Assembly (NCBI GenBank): GCA_012103535.1
Contig: WLWQ01000002.1
Coordinates: 62,001-126,000, forward strand
Length of the DNA: 64,000 nt
Source: Pseudomonadales bacterium
GTDB lineage: Bacteria; Pseudomonadota; Gammaproteobacteria; Pseudomonadales; Pseudohongiellaceae
Direction: 5' to 3'
The notes under the pieces were generated by a model. The model searched no databases. It saw nothing but the letters and a program-made list of their open reading frames with translations, and was not told where the DNA came from. How positions within the stretch are numbered: position 1 is the first letter of the stretch; the number at the start of each line of letters is the position of its first letter. A program made the position numbers and the translations under genes. Positions 9,703 to 19,217 of the stretch are shown one piece after another.

Positions 9703-12700
9703 CTACTGTTCGCTCAATTCAACTGTTGAAACATTGTCATCTGGGTTTCGGTCGATCAGTTTATTGAACGGATCGATACCTGCTGCTTCTGGCCTGCTGT
9801 CTACGGTGATGGTGAAACTTTGATTTTCGGAATCAATTCGATGTTTTGCGATGTAAAGAACTTCCGGAATTTCCGTTTCTTCATCTTCTTCGCCTAGTAC
9901 AGCAACATCGACCAATGCATCCATATCCACTTGTGTCTCTTCGCCTTCACCATTTGCTTCGAATTTAGTTGCAGTCGCATTAATGGTGACTGCAAAGCGA
10001 CCGTCAGCTAACTCTCTAAAAGTATTATCTTCCGTGCGTAGATCGAAGATAACTATTTTTTCAAACAAGTCGGTGATAACAGATTGGAATTCTGGTTCAG
10101 CGTTTTCTCTGAACTTAGCAATTAAATCTCTTGTGGTTGGATAGGGAGGCCCCTGAAAACCCCACTCCGCAATAAATTCACTGAGGATCCTGTTTACAGT
10201 TGCTTCGCCTAAATAGTCTTTTAATGCGTAAAGTACGAGACTTCCTTTGCGATAGTGAATGTAGCCCTGGTTCTCCACCAGCATTAACGGAAGTTCTTCT
10301 AACACTTCTGCTCCACGGCTATTCAGATAATTATCCAGTTCATAGTTCAGGAACCGCTGCATATGGGCAGGACCATATTCTTTTTCCATTACCATTAGAG
10401 CTGAGTATTGCGAAAGGGTTTCTGTTAGTACTGCACCACCTTGGACATTGGCGCCAATAACCTGATGTGCCCACCATTGATGTGCCAGTTCATGAGCAGT
10501 AACGTAGAACACATAATCGATGTCTGCTGGATCACGAATGTCGGCGACAAATCCTATGTTCTCCGAAAAAGGAATAGTGTTGGGAAAGGACTGTGCAAAA
10601 GTGCCACGCTGACGTGGAAATTCGAAAATTCGATATTGTTGGTATTGGTAAGGGCTAAAGTTCTCCGTGAAATAGTCCAATGACTTCTTAGAAGCATCTA
10701 TCATTCTATCGACGTTGTATTCGTGTTTGTAGTAAACCTCGATATCCACATCGTTCCAATTGTCCGCCTTCATTTCATAGTCTGCAGATAGAAATGACAC
10801 GAAGGGCCAGATGGGTTCGTCCATCTTGTAATGAAAATAGCGACGTCCGTCTTCTTCCCACTCACGTTCCAAATAGCCTGGGGTTACCGCAATCTGATCC
10901 ACCGAAGTGCTGACTATGGCTTCATAATTCGAGCGCATACGGATAGTACCGAAGCCCTGATCGTACTTGCTCTCATCGTCGATACTCGCGGCCCTTTCTG
11001 CAGCGGGTAAGTCATAACGTCGCCTGCGATTGTTATCCAGCAGTTCGGACCCTTTGTTGTATCCAGGTAATGGAAAGATTTCGGTGTTGTTAAAAAAGGT
11101 ACCGCTACTTAAGAGACGAGTATTTGGAGAATTATTTACAAATCCGGGTGTCAGCCAATCCACTTCGAATTCAACATCGAACGATTCGCCGGGACGCATG
11201 GGCGTATTCAAGGTATAAATATAATAGCCAAGCTCGGTGTCACTGTGAGTCAGCTCAGAATTAGGAACATCTAAGCTTCCGAGCGCAATATTAGGTGCTC
11301 TGCTAAAGTGTAATTCTGCAATGGGATCAGCAAAATTATTCTGTAGGGTGTAACGACCCTCAACATGTGTTTCTTTTGCAACCGGATAGATATCTACCTC
11401 GGCATACATGTCTATAATGTCTGGAAAAAGTTGATTCTCATACTGCTTGTAAGCTTTTTCGTAGTTTGCAGTAAGTGCTTCTATATCCAGGGCACTAAGT
11501 TTCTGATTAAGAATATTAGTGTTGTAAAAAATGTAACTGCCACTAGCCATGAAGCCTAATAGGCAGACGATACTGGCCGCTGCGACATTGGCCGTGAATC
11601 TGGGTTTTATGCTGCTCCAGGCAAAACGATTTTTAAGTTCGCTGCCTCGCTGCCACAACAAATGCACTGCGATCAACAATAGCGCACAAAATAATGACCA
11701 GTAAATTGAAAACCAAACATAGGCGCTTAGATTTGGTCCAAATCCAGTAAAGATCGAGTAAGGTATTTGCGGTGTAGAAAACAAATACAAATTATGATCA
11801 AAGCCTTGTTGCGGCAGAATTATGCTAACCACGAAATACAACACGGCAAGGAACATGCCAATGTAACGATTGCCAGTGATTACCTGGACGAACAATGCGA
11901 GGACACAGGTAAACCAGAGTGGAAATTGAAAGAAAGAAAATAGTCCGAGCAAGTATTGAGCAATGTTAAAGTCAAAATAGCCCTTAAAAGCCTGCACTGC
12001 CATTGCCGCGAATATTGCCGCCAGTAACATCGCCGCGATCACCATCATCAGCCCAGCTAGCTTTGCTGCAACAACTACCCAATTTGGATGGGGCATGGAA
12101 TCAATCATTTCTGATACTTGAACATTTCTTTCGCGCACAAGTAATTCAGAAGAATAAAAAATCAGTACAGCCACTAACGGAAGTGAATAACTTCCATTAA
12201 TTATCAGCACCATCGCACTAGTAGTTGGATAAACTTCGGTGCCAAATATCCCACCTAACCCAAAAATGGCGCTAAAGGTAACCTGCAGAATTCCAAGAAA
12301 CAGCAACACAATAAATGCTTTGCCAACAATGACGTTGTAAAACTCTATTCGTAACAGGGAATAGAATTGATGTAGCTGTGCTATGAAACCAAATCGTTGA
12401 GAGACTTTAACTTCAATAGTCGGGGCGGGCGCGGAGTTTTCGGGCTTCTTGTTTCTTCGAAAACGAGCTAAGAATTTCTTCAATCTTCCTTTATCTGTAG
12501 CGAAATCCAGTGAGAAAGGAAAAAAACGATAGGCAGCAAGAGCAAATACGGCCATTAGCGCGACGACAATCAACCGGTTGTAAAGAAAGTTGCCAGTAAC
12601 AGGCATGATCTGCTCGTTCATCTGGAAGGGTGTCCAGTAGCGTGTAACTTCGGCAAGCGCAACTTGACCGAAAGGATCCAAAAGACTAAGCAATCGAATA

Positions 12701-13302
12701 TCATTTGGATCAACCAGCGAAGCCACAATGGACTGAATAATTAGTACAAGCAGTAAGACCATGAAGCTTGCTACCAATGAGCGGGTAAGCGTAGCCACTA
12801 GAAATGTCAGTGTTGCCATCAACAAGATGTTTGGAATCGCGATAGACCAGGTAGCGAACCAATAAGCATCGAGACGCAAGGGTCCTAGACGTTCTGGATC
12901 TAGCCAGGGCATAAACTCACCGAGAAACACGCCGAATCCAGCAGCGAAATAAACGATGAAGCAAAAAATAACAGCACCACAAAATCGCCCGAACATATAG
13001 TTCAATTTATTTACCCGGGAAGTAAGGAAAAGTTCGGCGACATTTTGATCGAAATCCCTCAGGACTGGACTTGATGCAAAGGCGACACCGGCAATGATAG
13101 AAGTAAGAAAGCTGATGCTGGAAAGTACAATGATGACATTGAATGGTGAGTTGATATAAATGTTAGAGATTGTGCCACCAATGGAAATATTGTCAGAGAC
13201 CGTGGCACCGAAACTCAACAGAAACATTATTGCTGATACAACATAAACCAACGGTTGTCTGGCGTGATAATTCAGTTCGAATTTCAAAATTTGAGCAAAC
13301 AT
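9703..13302 (-). CDS. ABC transporter permease fused to M1 zinc aminopeptidase
   Basis: A 1199-residue two-part protein. The first half (about residues 1-590) is an ABC-2 type permease with two clusters of membrane segments separated by a cytoplasmic basic stretch (RFRRNKKPENS). The second half (about 620-1199) is an M1-type metallopeptidase with HELAHQWWAHQ near residue 936 and the downstream Glu in LTETLSQYSALMV, the complete zinc-ligand set HExxH-18-E. Topology suggests that the peptidase lies in the periplasm. It follows its ATPase (13332-14216) by 29 nt on the same strand, so the two form an operon. Such fusions are known in several bacterial phyla, with an unknown substrate. Confidence 0.9.
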   Translation of the reverse strand: MFAQILKFELNYHARQPLVYVVSAIMFLLSFGATVSDNISIGGTISNIYINSPFNVIIVLSSISFLTSIIAGVAFASSPVLRDFDQNVAELFLTSRVNKLNYMFGRFCGAVIFCFIVYFAAGFGVFLGEFMPWLDPERLGPLRLDAYWFATWSIAIPNILLMATLTFLVATLTRSLVASFMVLLLVLIIQSIVASLVDPNDIRLLSLLDPFGQVALAEVTRYWTPFQMNEQIMPVTGNFLYNRLIVVALMAVFALAAYRFFPFSLDFATDKGRLKKFLARFRRNKKPENSAPAPTIEVKVSQRFGFIAQLHQFYSLLRIEFYNVIVGKAFIVLLFLGILQVTFSAIFGLGGIFGTEVYPTTSAMVLIINGSYSLPLVAVLIFYSSELLVRERNVQVSEMIDSMPHPNWVVVAAKLAGLMMVIAAMLLAAIFAAMAVQAFKGYFDFNIAQYLLGLFSFFQFPLWFTCVLALFVQVITGNRYIGMFLAVLYFVVSIILPQQGFDHNLYLFSTPQIPYSIFTGFGPNLSAYVWFSIYWSLFCALLLIAVHLLWQRGSELKNRFAWSSIKPRFTANVAAASIVCLLGFMASGSYIFYNTNILNQKLSALDIEALTANYEKAYKQYENQLFPDIIDMYAEVDIYPVAKETHVEGRYTLQNNFADPIAELHFSRAPNIALGSLDVPNSELTHSDTELGYYIYTLNTPMRPGESFDVEFEVDWLTPGFVNNSPNTRLLSSGTFFNNTEIFPLPGYNKGSELLDNNRRRRYDLPAAERAASIDDESKYDQGFGTIRMRSNYEAIVSTSVDQIAVTPGYLEREWEEDGRRYFHYKMDEPIWPFVSFLSADYEMKADNWNDVDIEVYYKHEYNVDRMIDASKKSLDYFTENFSPYQYQQYRIFEFPRQRGTFAQSFPNTIPFSENIGFVADIRDPADIDYVFYVTAHELAHQWWAHQVIGANVQGGAVLTETLSQYSALMVMEKEYGPAHMQRFLNYELDNYLNSRGAEVLEELPLMLVENQGYIHYRKGSLVLYALKDYLGEATVNRILSEFIAEWGFQGPPYPTTRDLIAKFRENAEPEFQSVITDLFEKIVIFDLRTEDNTFRELADGRFAVTINATATKFEANGEGEETQVDMDALVDVAVLGEEDEETEIPEVLYIAKHRIDSENQSFTITVDSRPEAAGIDPFNKLIDRNPDDNVSTVELSEQ

Positions 13303-13331
13303 ACTGAGCTTCTCTTTAAGAGTTGAAAGGT

Positions 13332-14216
13332 TCAGGCAGCGATTTGAATCTTGTTTTCGTGCAGCGTCGAGAAGTAAACATCCTCTAAGCTGGCATTAGT
13401 TGCTTCAAAACCATTTCCTGGATCTTGCTCACTCAATACATGAATCTTTGTGCGTCCTCCCACCAGGGTTGAAAATAGAACCTGATGGCTTTCTTCATAA
13501 TTCTGAACTTCGTTGCGTTCAATAACTTTGGCGTAAACCGAGCCTTTAAGTTTGGCTATGACCTCATCTGGATGGCCGTTTATCAAAATTTTTCCAGCTC
13601 CCATGATTGCCATGTCTGAACAAAGGTCACTGACATCATCAACAATATGCGTAGAAAGAATGACTACCGTTTCCTCGCCGATGTCGGCGAGCAGATTGTG
13701 AAATCTTCGACGTTCCTCGGGATCTAATCCGGCGGTCGGTTCATCGACTATAACGAGTTGCGGATTTCCAATTAAGGCCTGGGCAATACCGAATCTTTGC
13801 TTCATGCCGCCGGAATAGGTGCTAACGGCAGTCTTGCGGACATCCCATAAATTCACTTCGTTTAACAAATGGTCGACTAAATCACTGCGCTCTTTTTTGT
13901 TAGCAACTCCCTTCAACACGGCAAAGTGATCCAGCATTCGCTGGGCGGAAATACGCGGATAGGTACCAAATTCCTGGGGAAGATATCCCAGCACCTGACG
14001 CAGCGCTTCCTTATCGTTAAGAATGTCGATTTCATCAAGAAAAGCGCTGCCTTCGTCAGCATCCTGAAGGGTTGCCAGGGTGCGCATGAGCGTCGATTTG
14101 CCTGCTCCATTGGGGCCTAAAAGCCCAAACATTCCCTGCGATATTTCCAGGCTCACTCCAGCAAGCGCTTTAACTCCGTTGCTATAAGTTTTGCTCAGAT
14201 TATTGATTCTTAACAT
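13332..14216 (-). CDS. ABC transporter ATP-binding protein
   Basis: The energising subunit of the adjacent permease-peptidase, 294 residues. Walker A GPNGAGKST (about 34-42), the Q-loop region YLPQEFGTYPRISA, signature YSGGMKQRFGIAQAL, Walker B LVIVDEPTAGLDPEE and the H-loop STHIVDD are all intact. The C-terminal 80 residues are the short regulatory tail seen in ABC-2 export ATPases. A GGAAA SD precedes the ATG. It is the first gene of a two-gene minus-strand operon; its promoter lies in the 328-nt region shared with the divergent monooxygenase operon. Confidence 0.93.
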   Translation of the reverse strand: MLRINNLSKTYSNGVKALAGVSLEISQGMFGLLGPNGAGKSTLMRTLATLQDADEGSAFLDEIDILNDKEALRQVLGYLPQEFGTYPRISAQRMLDHFAVLKGVANKKERSDLVDHLLNEVNLWDVRKTAVSTYSGGMKQRFGIAQALIGNPQLVIVDEPTAGLDPEERRRFHNLLADIGEETVVILSTHIVDDVSDLCSDMAIMGAGKILINGHPDEVIAKLKGSVYAKVIERNEVQNYEESHQVLFSTLVGGRTKIHVLSEQDPGNGFEATNASLEDVYFSTLHENKIQIAA

Positions 14217-14544
14217 ATTGTTTCCTTGGCCAAAATACGGGTGTTTGGGATTAGTCCGAATTCAGAGCTAGAAGTTTCAGATAGACGCATTGTGGCGGGA
14301 TTTGTTACCAAAACCTAGTGAAGAAAATATCCTTATCCGGCAAGAATATAGTGGCCTGGAACAGGATTTTGTTACTACATGTTTCTAAATGTGCCGATTC
14401 AAAACTCCTCCAGTTAACCTGATCTAGATCAATATCTATGGGCTTGGGGGATTTACTCTGGTTTAGCTTGAATAGATTTTCGAAATACAGGTGGCTATTG
14501 CCTACCTCAACCATTTAGTTCTTAGTTTTGTATTGGAGTGAATC
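14217..14544 (+). other. Divergent promoter region between ABC operon and copper monooxygenase
   Basis: No convincing gene. It must contain promoters for both directions. The most striking element is the 12-bp palindrome TGATCTAGATCA, listed separately as an FNR-like box. Confidence 0.5.
14419..14432 (+). promoter_or_regulatory. FNR/CRP-family-like operator
   Basis: CTGATCTAGATCAA at this site contains the perfect palindrome TGATCTAGATCA and matches the FNR/Anr consensus TTGAT-N4-ATCAA with one mismatch in the first base. It lies 113 nt before the ATG of the heme-containing monooxygenase and about 200 nt before the divergent ABC ATPase. An oxygen- or redox-responsive regulator would make sense for a copper and heme enzyme; this is inference. 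Confidence 0.45.
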
Positions 14545-15876
14545 ATGAATAAAACCAAAGTATTAGGGCTTGTTTTCGTACTAGCACTGGTGCCAGCAGG
14601 CGCATTTGCCCAGGCGCAGGGAGATCACCCAACATACGCCAATGAAGTCTCTAGAATCATTCAGGACAACTGCCAGATTTGTCACCAACCTGGTCAAATC
14701 GGCCCAATGTCCTTTACCAGCTATGAAGAAGTGCGTCCCTGGGCGCCGCTTATTCAACTGAAAGTGCGGCAGCGGGAAATGCCTCCCTATCAATATGATA
14801 CGGACAAAGGCATTCAGGACCTGAAAGATGACTGGCGCATGTCGCAGGAAGATATCGATACTATTGTGGCCTGGGTGGAAGCCGGATCACCTCTCGGTAA
14901 TCCTGAGATGCTACCTCCACAAAAAGACTTTCCTGAGGTCGGCGAATGGCGACTGGCCAGTGAATATGGCGCTCCAGATCACATTATCAAGTCTTCACCC
15001 TGGGACGTTCCCGCTAACGGTCAAGATTTGTGGTGGGAACCAGAAGTCGATGCAGGCTTAACTGAAAGCCGCTGCATCAAAGCCGTTGAAACGCTCCCTT
15101 CATCAGCAGCCCATGGTTCTACCCATCACGCAAACTCTCACTTCGTAGTACAGAACGATGAGGGAGAATGGGTACGAGGTGATCGCTTATCTGAATTCGC
15201 CTTCGGCAAGCTCGGCGAGAAAGTGCCAGAAGGTGCTTGTCGAAAAGTACCTGCCAATTCCAAGGTAGGTTGGAGTATTCATTACTATCCCGATGGTAAT
15301 GCGGTACCAAACGATCAAGTGTCCGTTGGTATCTGGTACTTCGATGAAGAAGATGAGTTCGTCGAAGAAGACTCTTTTGACCAGGACTTGCGCGCTTACA
15401 ATCTTAGCGGTGGTGGCGACTTTCTGATCGAACCCCATGGCAAGTTAATGACCCAGGGATTCCATTCATTCGATCATCCAGTGCGTCTCGATAGCTGGCA
15501 ACCACACTTGCATCTGCGCGGCGTGGCCATGTCAATGGAGATCTTCGATCCCACCACGGGACAACGTGAATTGGTCAGCATGGCATCAGATTGGAATGCA
15601 GGTTGGAACCACAGTCATACTTATGAAGATGGCTTCCAACCACTGGTTCCAGCTAACTCAACCATCATATTAACCGCCTGGTACGACAACACAGCGGACA
15701 ATCCTCATAATCCTGATCCGGATCAGTGGGTAGGCGCCGGACAGCGAACCACTGACGAAATGTCCCATGCCTGGATTGCGGTCACCCATTTGGATGATGA
15801 AGGTTACGAGAAACTTCTAGCAGAGCAGAAAGAAAGAGCTCAGCGCAACGTTGCTGGGCGTGGAGGTGACGAATGA
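14545..15876 (+). CDS. Secreted c-heme and PHM-like copper monooxygenase
   Basis: 443 residues with a signal peptide ending about AGAFAQA (residue 24). The N-terminal part has one c-type heme site C43-x-x-C46-H47 (CQICH) with Met candidates M55 and M79. The rest resembles the catalytic core of ascorbate-dependent copper type II monooxygenases (peptidylglycine or dopamine monooxygenase). All expected ligands are present: H194-H195 and H246 (GWSIHYYP) for one copper, H321-x-H323 (HLHLRG) and M406 (TDEMSHAW) for the other. The heme might deliver electrons in place of ascorbate. Heme attachment and oxygen chemistry would occur in the periplasm. Natural substrate unknown. Overlaps the next gene by 4 nt (ATGA), so both are co-translated. 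Confidence 0.82.
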   Translation: MNKTKVLGLVFVLALVPAGAFAQAQGDHPTYANEVSRIIQDNCQICHQPGQIGPMSFTSYEEVRPWAPLIQLKVRQREMPPYQYDTDKGIQDLKDDWRMSQEDIDTIVAWVEAGSPLGNPEMLPPQKDFPEVGEWRLASEYGAPDHIIKSSPWDVPANGQDLWWEPEVDAGLTESRCIKAVETLPSSAAHGSTHHANSHFVVQNDEGEWVRGDRLSEFAFGKLGEKVPEGACRKVPANSKVGWSIHYYPDGNAVPNDQVSVGIWYFDEEDEFVEEDSFDQDLRAYNLSGGGDFLIEPHGKLMTQGFHSFDHPVRLDSWQPHLHLRGVAMSMEIFDPTTGQRELVSMASDWNAGWNHSHTYEDGFQPLVPANSTIILTAWYDNTADNPHNPDPDQWVGAGQRTTDEMSHAWIAVTHLDDEGYEKLLAEQKERAQRNVAGRGGDE

Positions 15877-16799
15877 GCAGGAACAATCGTACTGCAACTT
15901 CATTACTGGCGTTTGCATTATTCTGTCTAACTTCGGCGCCATTGTTTGCGCAATTACCAGAACACCTGCGCGACTATCCATTGGGCGCCCGCAGTGCCAG
16001 TGGCGAAGCTGTTGCTCCTATGTTCAATGGCTGGATCAAAAACGAAGACGGCACGATTACTATGATCTTCGGATTTGCTAATCAGAATCTGGAAGAACAG
16101 GTAAACGTACCAATAGGGCCGAACAATAAGATCGAGCCTGCTCAGTTCGATGGTGTGCAGCCCACTCACTTCCCGGTATACCGTCGGCCTGGATTTGTCG
16201 GCTTGCAGGAGCGTGGTTCTTTCGCCGTGATCTTGCCTGCAGATATGGCAGATACCGAAGTAGTCTGGACATTGAATTCAGGTGGCAAGTCTTACTCTGT
16301 CCCCGGCAGGGCAACCACACCTGCCTACGAAATGAGCGCAGGCGAAAGAGCGCTAGGTACGCTTAAGCCCGCAATCAGATTCAGCATCAACGGTCCAGAG
16401 GCCACTGATCCAGTTGGCATCTATGCTTCTCCCATAACCACGACTGTTGGTAGCTCAGTGACTTTGTCAGCCTATGTCCAAGACCGTGGTAATCGAGCGG
16501 ATTATGAAGACAATGAAAGTCTTTTCTATCCTCTAGGTACCGAATGGGTTTTACATCAGGGCCCAGCTGAACCCAACATTGAAACGGCGAAGATTACCGG
16601 CCGTGACCGAGCCAAAGAAGAAGGTGAGAGTGGCTCCAGTGGCAGTAATGGCTGGACTGAAGTGACAACACAAGTAACTTTTCCGGAACCGGGAGATTAT
16701 GTGATACGACTCCGCGTCGATAATTTCACTGCCCCGGATAGCCAGTTCGACAATGTGTGCTGCTGGTCCAATGGCTATGTGCCGGTAACAGTAAACTAA
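15873..16799 (+). CDS. Secreted protein coupled to the copper monooxygenase
   Basis: 308 residues, with an N-terminal leader (hydrophobic to about residue 26, ending PLFAQ) and no recognised catalytic motif. Late in the chain there is a strand-rich region (SSVTLSAYVQD, TEVTTQVTFPEPGDYVIRLRVDNF) that looks like an immunoglobulin/PKD-type beta fold, then a Cys pair (VCCWSNGY). The ATGA overlap with the monooxygenase and the shared terminator at 16830-16864 indicate a dedicated two-gene operon. It is likely a partner, binding or structural subunit; the function is not known to me. Confidence 0.7.
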   Translation: MSRNNRTATSLLAFALFCLTSAPLFAQLPEHLRDYPLGARSASGEAVAPMFNGWIKNEDGTITMIFGFANQNLEEQVNVPIGPNNKIEPAQFDGVQPTHFPVYRRPGFVGLQERGSFAVILPADMADTEVVWTLNSGGKSYSVPGRATTPAYEMSAGERALGTLKPAIRFSINGPEATDPVGIYASPITTTVGSSVTLSAYVQDRGNRADYEDNESLFYPLGTEWVLHQGPAEPNIETAKITGRDRAKEEGESGSSGSNGWTEVTTQVTFPEPGDYVIRLRVDNFTAPDSQFDNVCCWSNGYVPVTVN

Positions 16800-16829
16800 T
16801 AATAAAACTAAGATCGAGACGAAAAAATC

Positions 16830-16864
16830 GCCCTGAGTCATTACATTGATTCAGGGCTTTTTTT
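16830..16864 (+). terminator. Terminator of the monooxygenase operon
   Basis: Stem GCCCTGA (16830-16836) / TCAGGGC (16851-16857) followed by seven T. The 14-nt loop holds a short further pairing TCA/TGA. Confidence 0.88.
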
Positions 16865-17146
16865 CGCCAATTAAAAAACTCTTTTCTCGACTAAGATTCT
16901 GAATCCACTAATTTGACTAAACCAAATTAAGACACTCAGTTTTTTCGTCCACCTACCGAATACACTTTTATCAAGATAGCTGGCCTTAGTTGCTTAGCAG
17001 ACTTTATTGCTGCTTGTAAATTTTCAAATATTGATATTAGTATCTCGATAACAGAACGAGAAAAACTAAGTCTACTGGGTCGTATTAATCCGGTTTCGCT
17101 ATCATTACTAATTTCCCCAATTATTTGCTAACAGCGTATTTTGTCT
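16865..17146 (+). other. Intergenic region before the acyltransferase
   Basis: An A+T-rich stretch with no gene or strong structure. It presumably holds the acyltransferase promoter, but I cannot point to one with confidence. Confidence 0.4.
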
Positions 17147-19135
17147 ATGCAACACCGCCCCGAAATAGATGGTCTTCGCGCAATTGCCGTAGTTCCGGTG
17201 ATGTTTTTCCACGCCGGTATAGCGTTTTTCCCAGGTGGTTATGTTGGTGTCGACGTTTTTTTCGTCATTAGCGGATATCTCATAACAAATCTTATTCTTC
17301 AAGATCTGGAAACTGGAAGGTTCAGCCTAACGAATTTCTATCAGCGTAGAGCTCGACGGATATTACCCGCGCTATTTTTTATTACTCTAATAACTTTTCC
17401 CGCAGCATATTTTTGGCTACCGCCGGCTGACATGGAAGATTACGCGCAAAGCATACTGGCGATTCTACTATTTGTTTCGAATTTTCTATTTTCGTTGGAG
17501 AGTGGGTACTTTGAGACTGCTACTGAGCTAAAGCCTCTAATGCATACCTGGAGTTTAGCAGTAGAAGAGCAATTTTATCTGCTCTATCCGTTGATTTTGA
17601 TGCTGCTTTGGCAATATGGGCTAAAAAACATCTATATAGCATTGGCAGTTGTTGCCGGGAGCAGCTTGGTACTTGCTGATCAATTAATTCCCTATGCACC
17701 TGATGCTGCTTTCTATCTGATTCCGACCCGAGCCTGGGAATTACTATTGGGTGCTTTCACCGCATTCGCAATTAAAAATCAATCAAACAATTATATAAAC
17801 CCTGTACTTGCAAACAGTATGGCGAGTGTAGGTCTTGTTCTAATAGTTGGCGCAGTATTATTTTTCGACGAAACAATTCCAGTCCCGGGAATTCCATTGC
17901 TTATACCAACGCTCGGGACTTCATTGATTATTCTGTATGCAGACCAGGCACCTTTTATTTCTAAAGTGCTACAGCATAGACTTCTTGTAACGATCGGGCT
18001 AATTAGTTATAGCGCATATTTGTGGCATCAGCCGTTATTGTCTTTCGCGCATCATATTTTTTTAGATGGGCCTACTTTCACACTGAAGATCGCAATAATT
18101 CTGGTGACTTTTCCGCTTGCCTATTGCACTTGGAAGTATATAGAGCAACCGTTTAGAAAGCCTCTCGTTATTGGATCAAGGCGCGCAGGACTGCTTGCGG
18201 TAGCAGCGGTTTTTTCACTTTACACTATTGGAATTTACGGGACTTCCAATTTAGGACTACAGCAGAGATTTAGCGAAGTAGAAGAGCTGTTAGCATCATA
18301 TTACGATCCGGAAGTGGATGGACAATTTGATAATTCTGTCTGTGCTTTAGTTGGAGATTTTGAATACGCAGAATTCGAAAACTGCCTGAATACTATTGAG
18401 GGTCGCCACGCGGTCCTATTTGGAGATTCTATTGCGGGAGCACTTTCACATGAGCTTCGTATTCAACTACAAGACCAAGGTATTACTCTTGTAAGTTTTC
18501 ATGCTAACAGTTGTTTGCCTATTCCAGAACTTTCAGAATTCCCGCCTAATCCCTCAATGTATTGCAATGAGTTCAAGAGAAGAGTTGAACAAGCTCTTCC
18601 AAATCTCGATGCAGAATTCATAGTGTTGGCTGCGAATTGGAATGCTTTTTTTGAAAAAATAGATTTACGAAATCCCGAAAATAGTAGATTAGGGAGAGGA
18701 AGATTCGTCGCTACAAACAGTGACTATTCAGAAGAGATAGATACTAATATTTCGCTTCATATACAACGAGTGTTGCAAGAGATGCACTTGGAGAATCCAG
18801 TGGTGATATTAGGTCCTATTCCAGTTGCAGAATGGAATGTTGTAAGAAGAATTGAAGCGCTGCTGATGCGTAATTATAGAAACATTGAATTATCTACGAG
18901 CCATTCAGCATACGAATTACGTTCACAACCTTTTTTGCAGTTGTCTTCTGTGCTCGATAGTGAAATCAAATTCGTTCATCCCGAAAAAATTGTGTGCAGC
19001 CAACAAATCGACGATCGATGTGACCTTTTACGGAATGGAAAATCCTTATACAAAGACTCAATGCATCCAAGCGCGACATTTTCTAGACTAATCTCTATTG
19101 CACTTATTGAGCAGGTCTTAGTCGATGTCGACTAA
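17147..19135 (+). CDS. OafA/YrhL-type O-acyltransferase with SGNH domain
   Basis: An inner-membrane acyltransferase of about 662 residues. The N-terminal acyltransferase-3 domain begins RPEIDGLRAIAVVPVMFFHAG, with the conserved His near residue 22, and contains about ten membrane helices, including FPGGYVGVDVFFVISGYLI and the HTWSLAVEEQFYLLYPL motif. The C-terminal periplasmic SGNH domain shows GDSIAG (about 424-429) and the late DSMHPS with catalytic Asp/His. Such proteins O-acetylate lipopolysaccharide, peptidoglycan or exopolysaccharide; the acceptor here is unknown. Start: ATG 17147 fits the family; TTG at 17141 is also possible. It stands alone, with no polysaccharide cluster in view. 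Confidence 0.92.
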   Translation: MQHRPEIDGLRAIAVVPVMFFHAGIAFFPGGYVGVDVFFVISGYLITNLILQDLETGRFSLTNFYQRRARRILPALFFITLITFPAAYFWLPPADMEDYAQSILAILLFVSNFLFSLESGYFETATELKPLMHTWSLAVEEQFYLLYPLILMLLWQYGLKNIYIALAVVAGSSLVLADQLIPYAPDAAFYLIPTRAWELLLGAFTAFAIKNQSNNYINPVLANSMASVGLVLIVGAVLFFDETIPVPGIPLLIPTLGTSLIILYADQAPFISKVLQHRLLVTIGLISYSAYLWHQPLLSFAHHIFLDGPTFTLKIAIILVTFPLAYCTWKYIEQPFRKPLVIGSRRAGLLAVAAVFSLYTIGIYGTSNLGLQQRFSEVEELLASYYDPEVDGQFDNSVCALVGDFEYAEFENCLNTIEGRHAVLFGDSIAGALSHELRIQLQDQGITLVSFHANSCLPIPELSEFPPNPSMYCNEFKRRVEQALPNLDAEFIVLAANWNAFFEKIDLRNPENSRLGRGRFVATNSDYSEEIDTNISLHIQRVLQEMHLENPVVILGPIPVAEWNVVRRIEALLMRNYRNIELSTSHSAYELRSQPFLQLSSVLDSEIKFVHPEKIVCSQQIDDRCDLLRNGKSLYKDSMHPSATFSRLISIALIEQVLVDVD

Positions 19136-19217
19136 ATAAACTGACCAATAAATTTTAACTGAGTGTATGTAGCGAACTAGTGCCGTCGAGGCGAAACAGA
19201 ATATTGTTCAATTGTCT

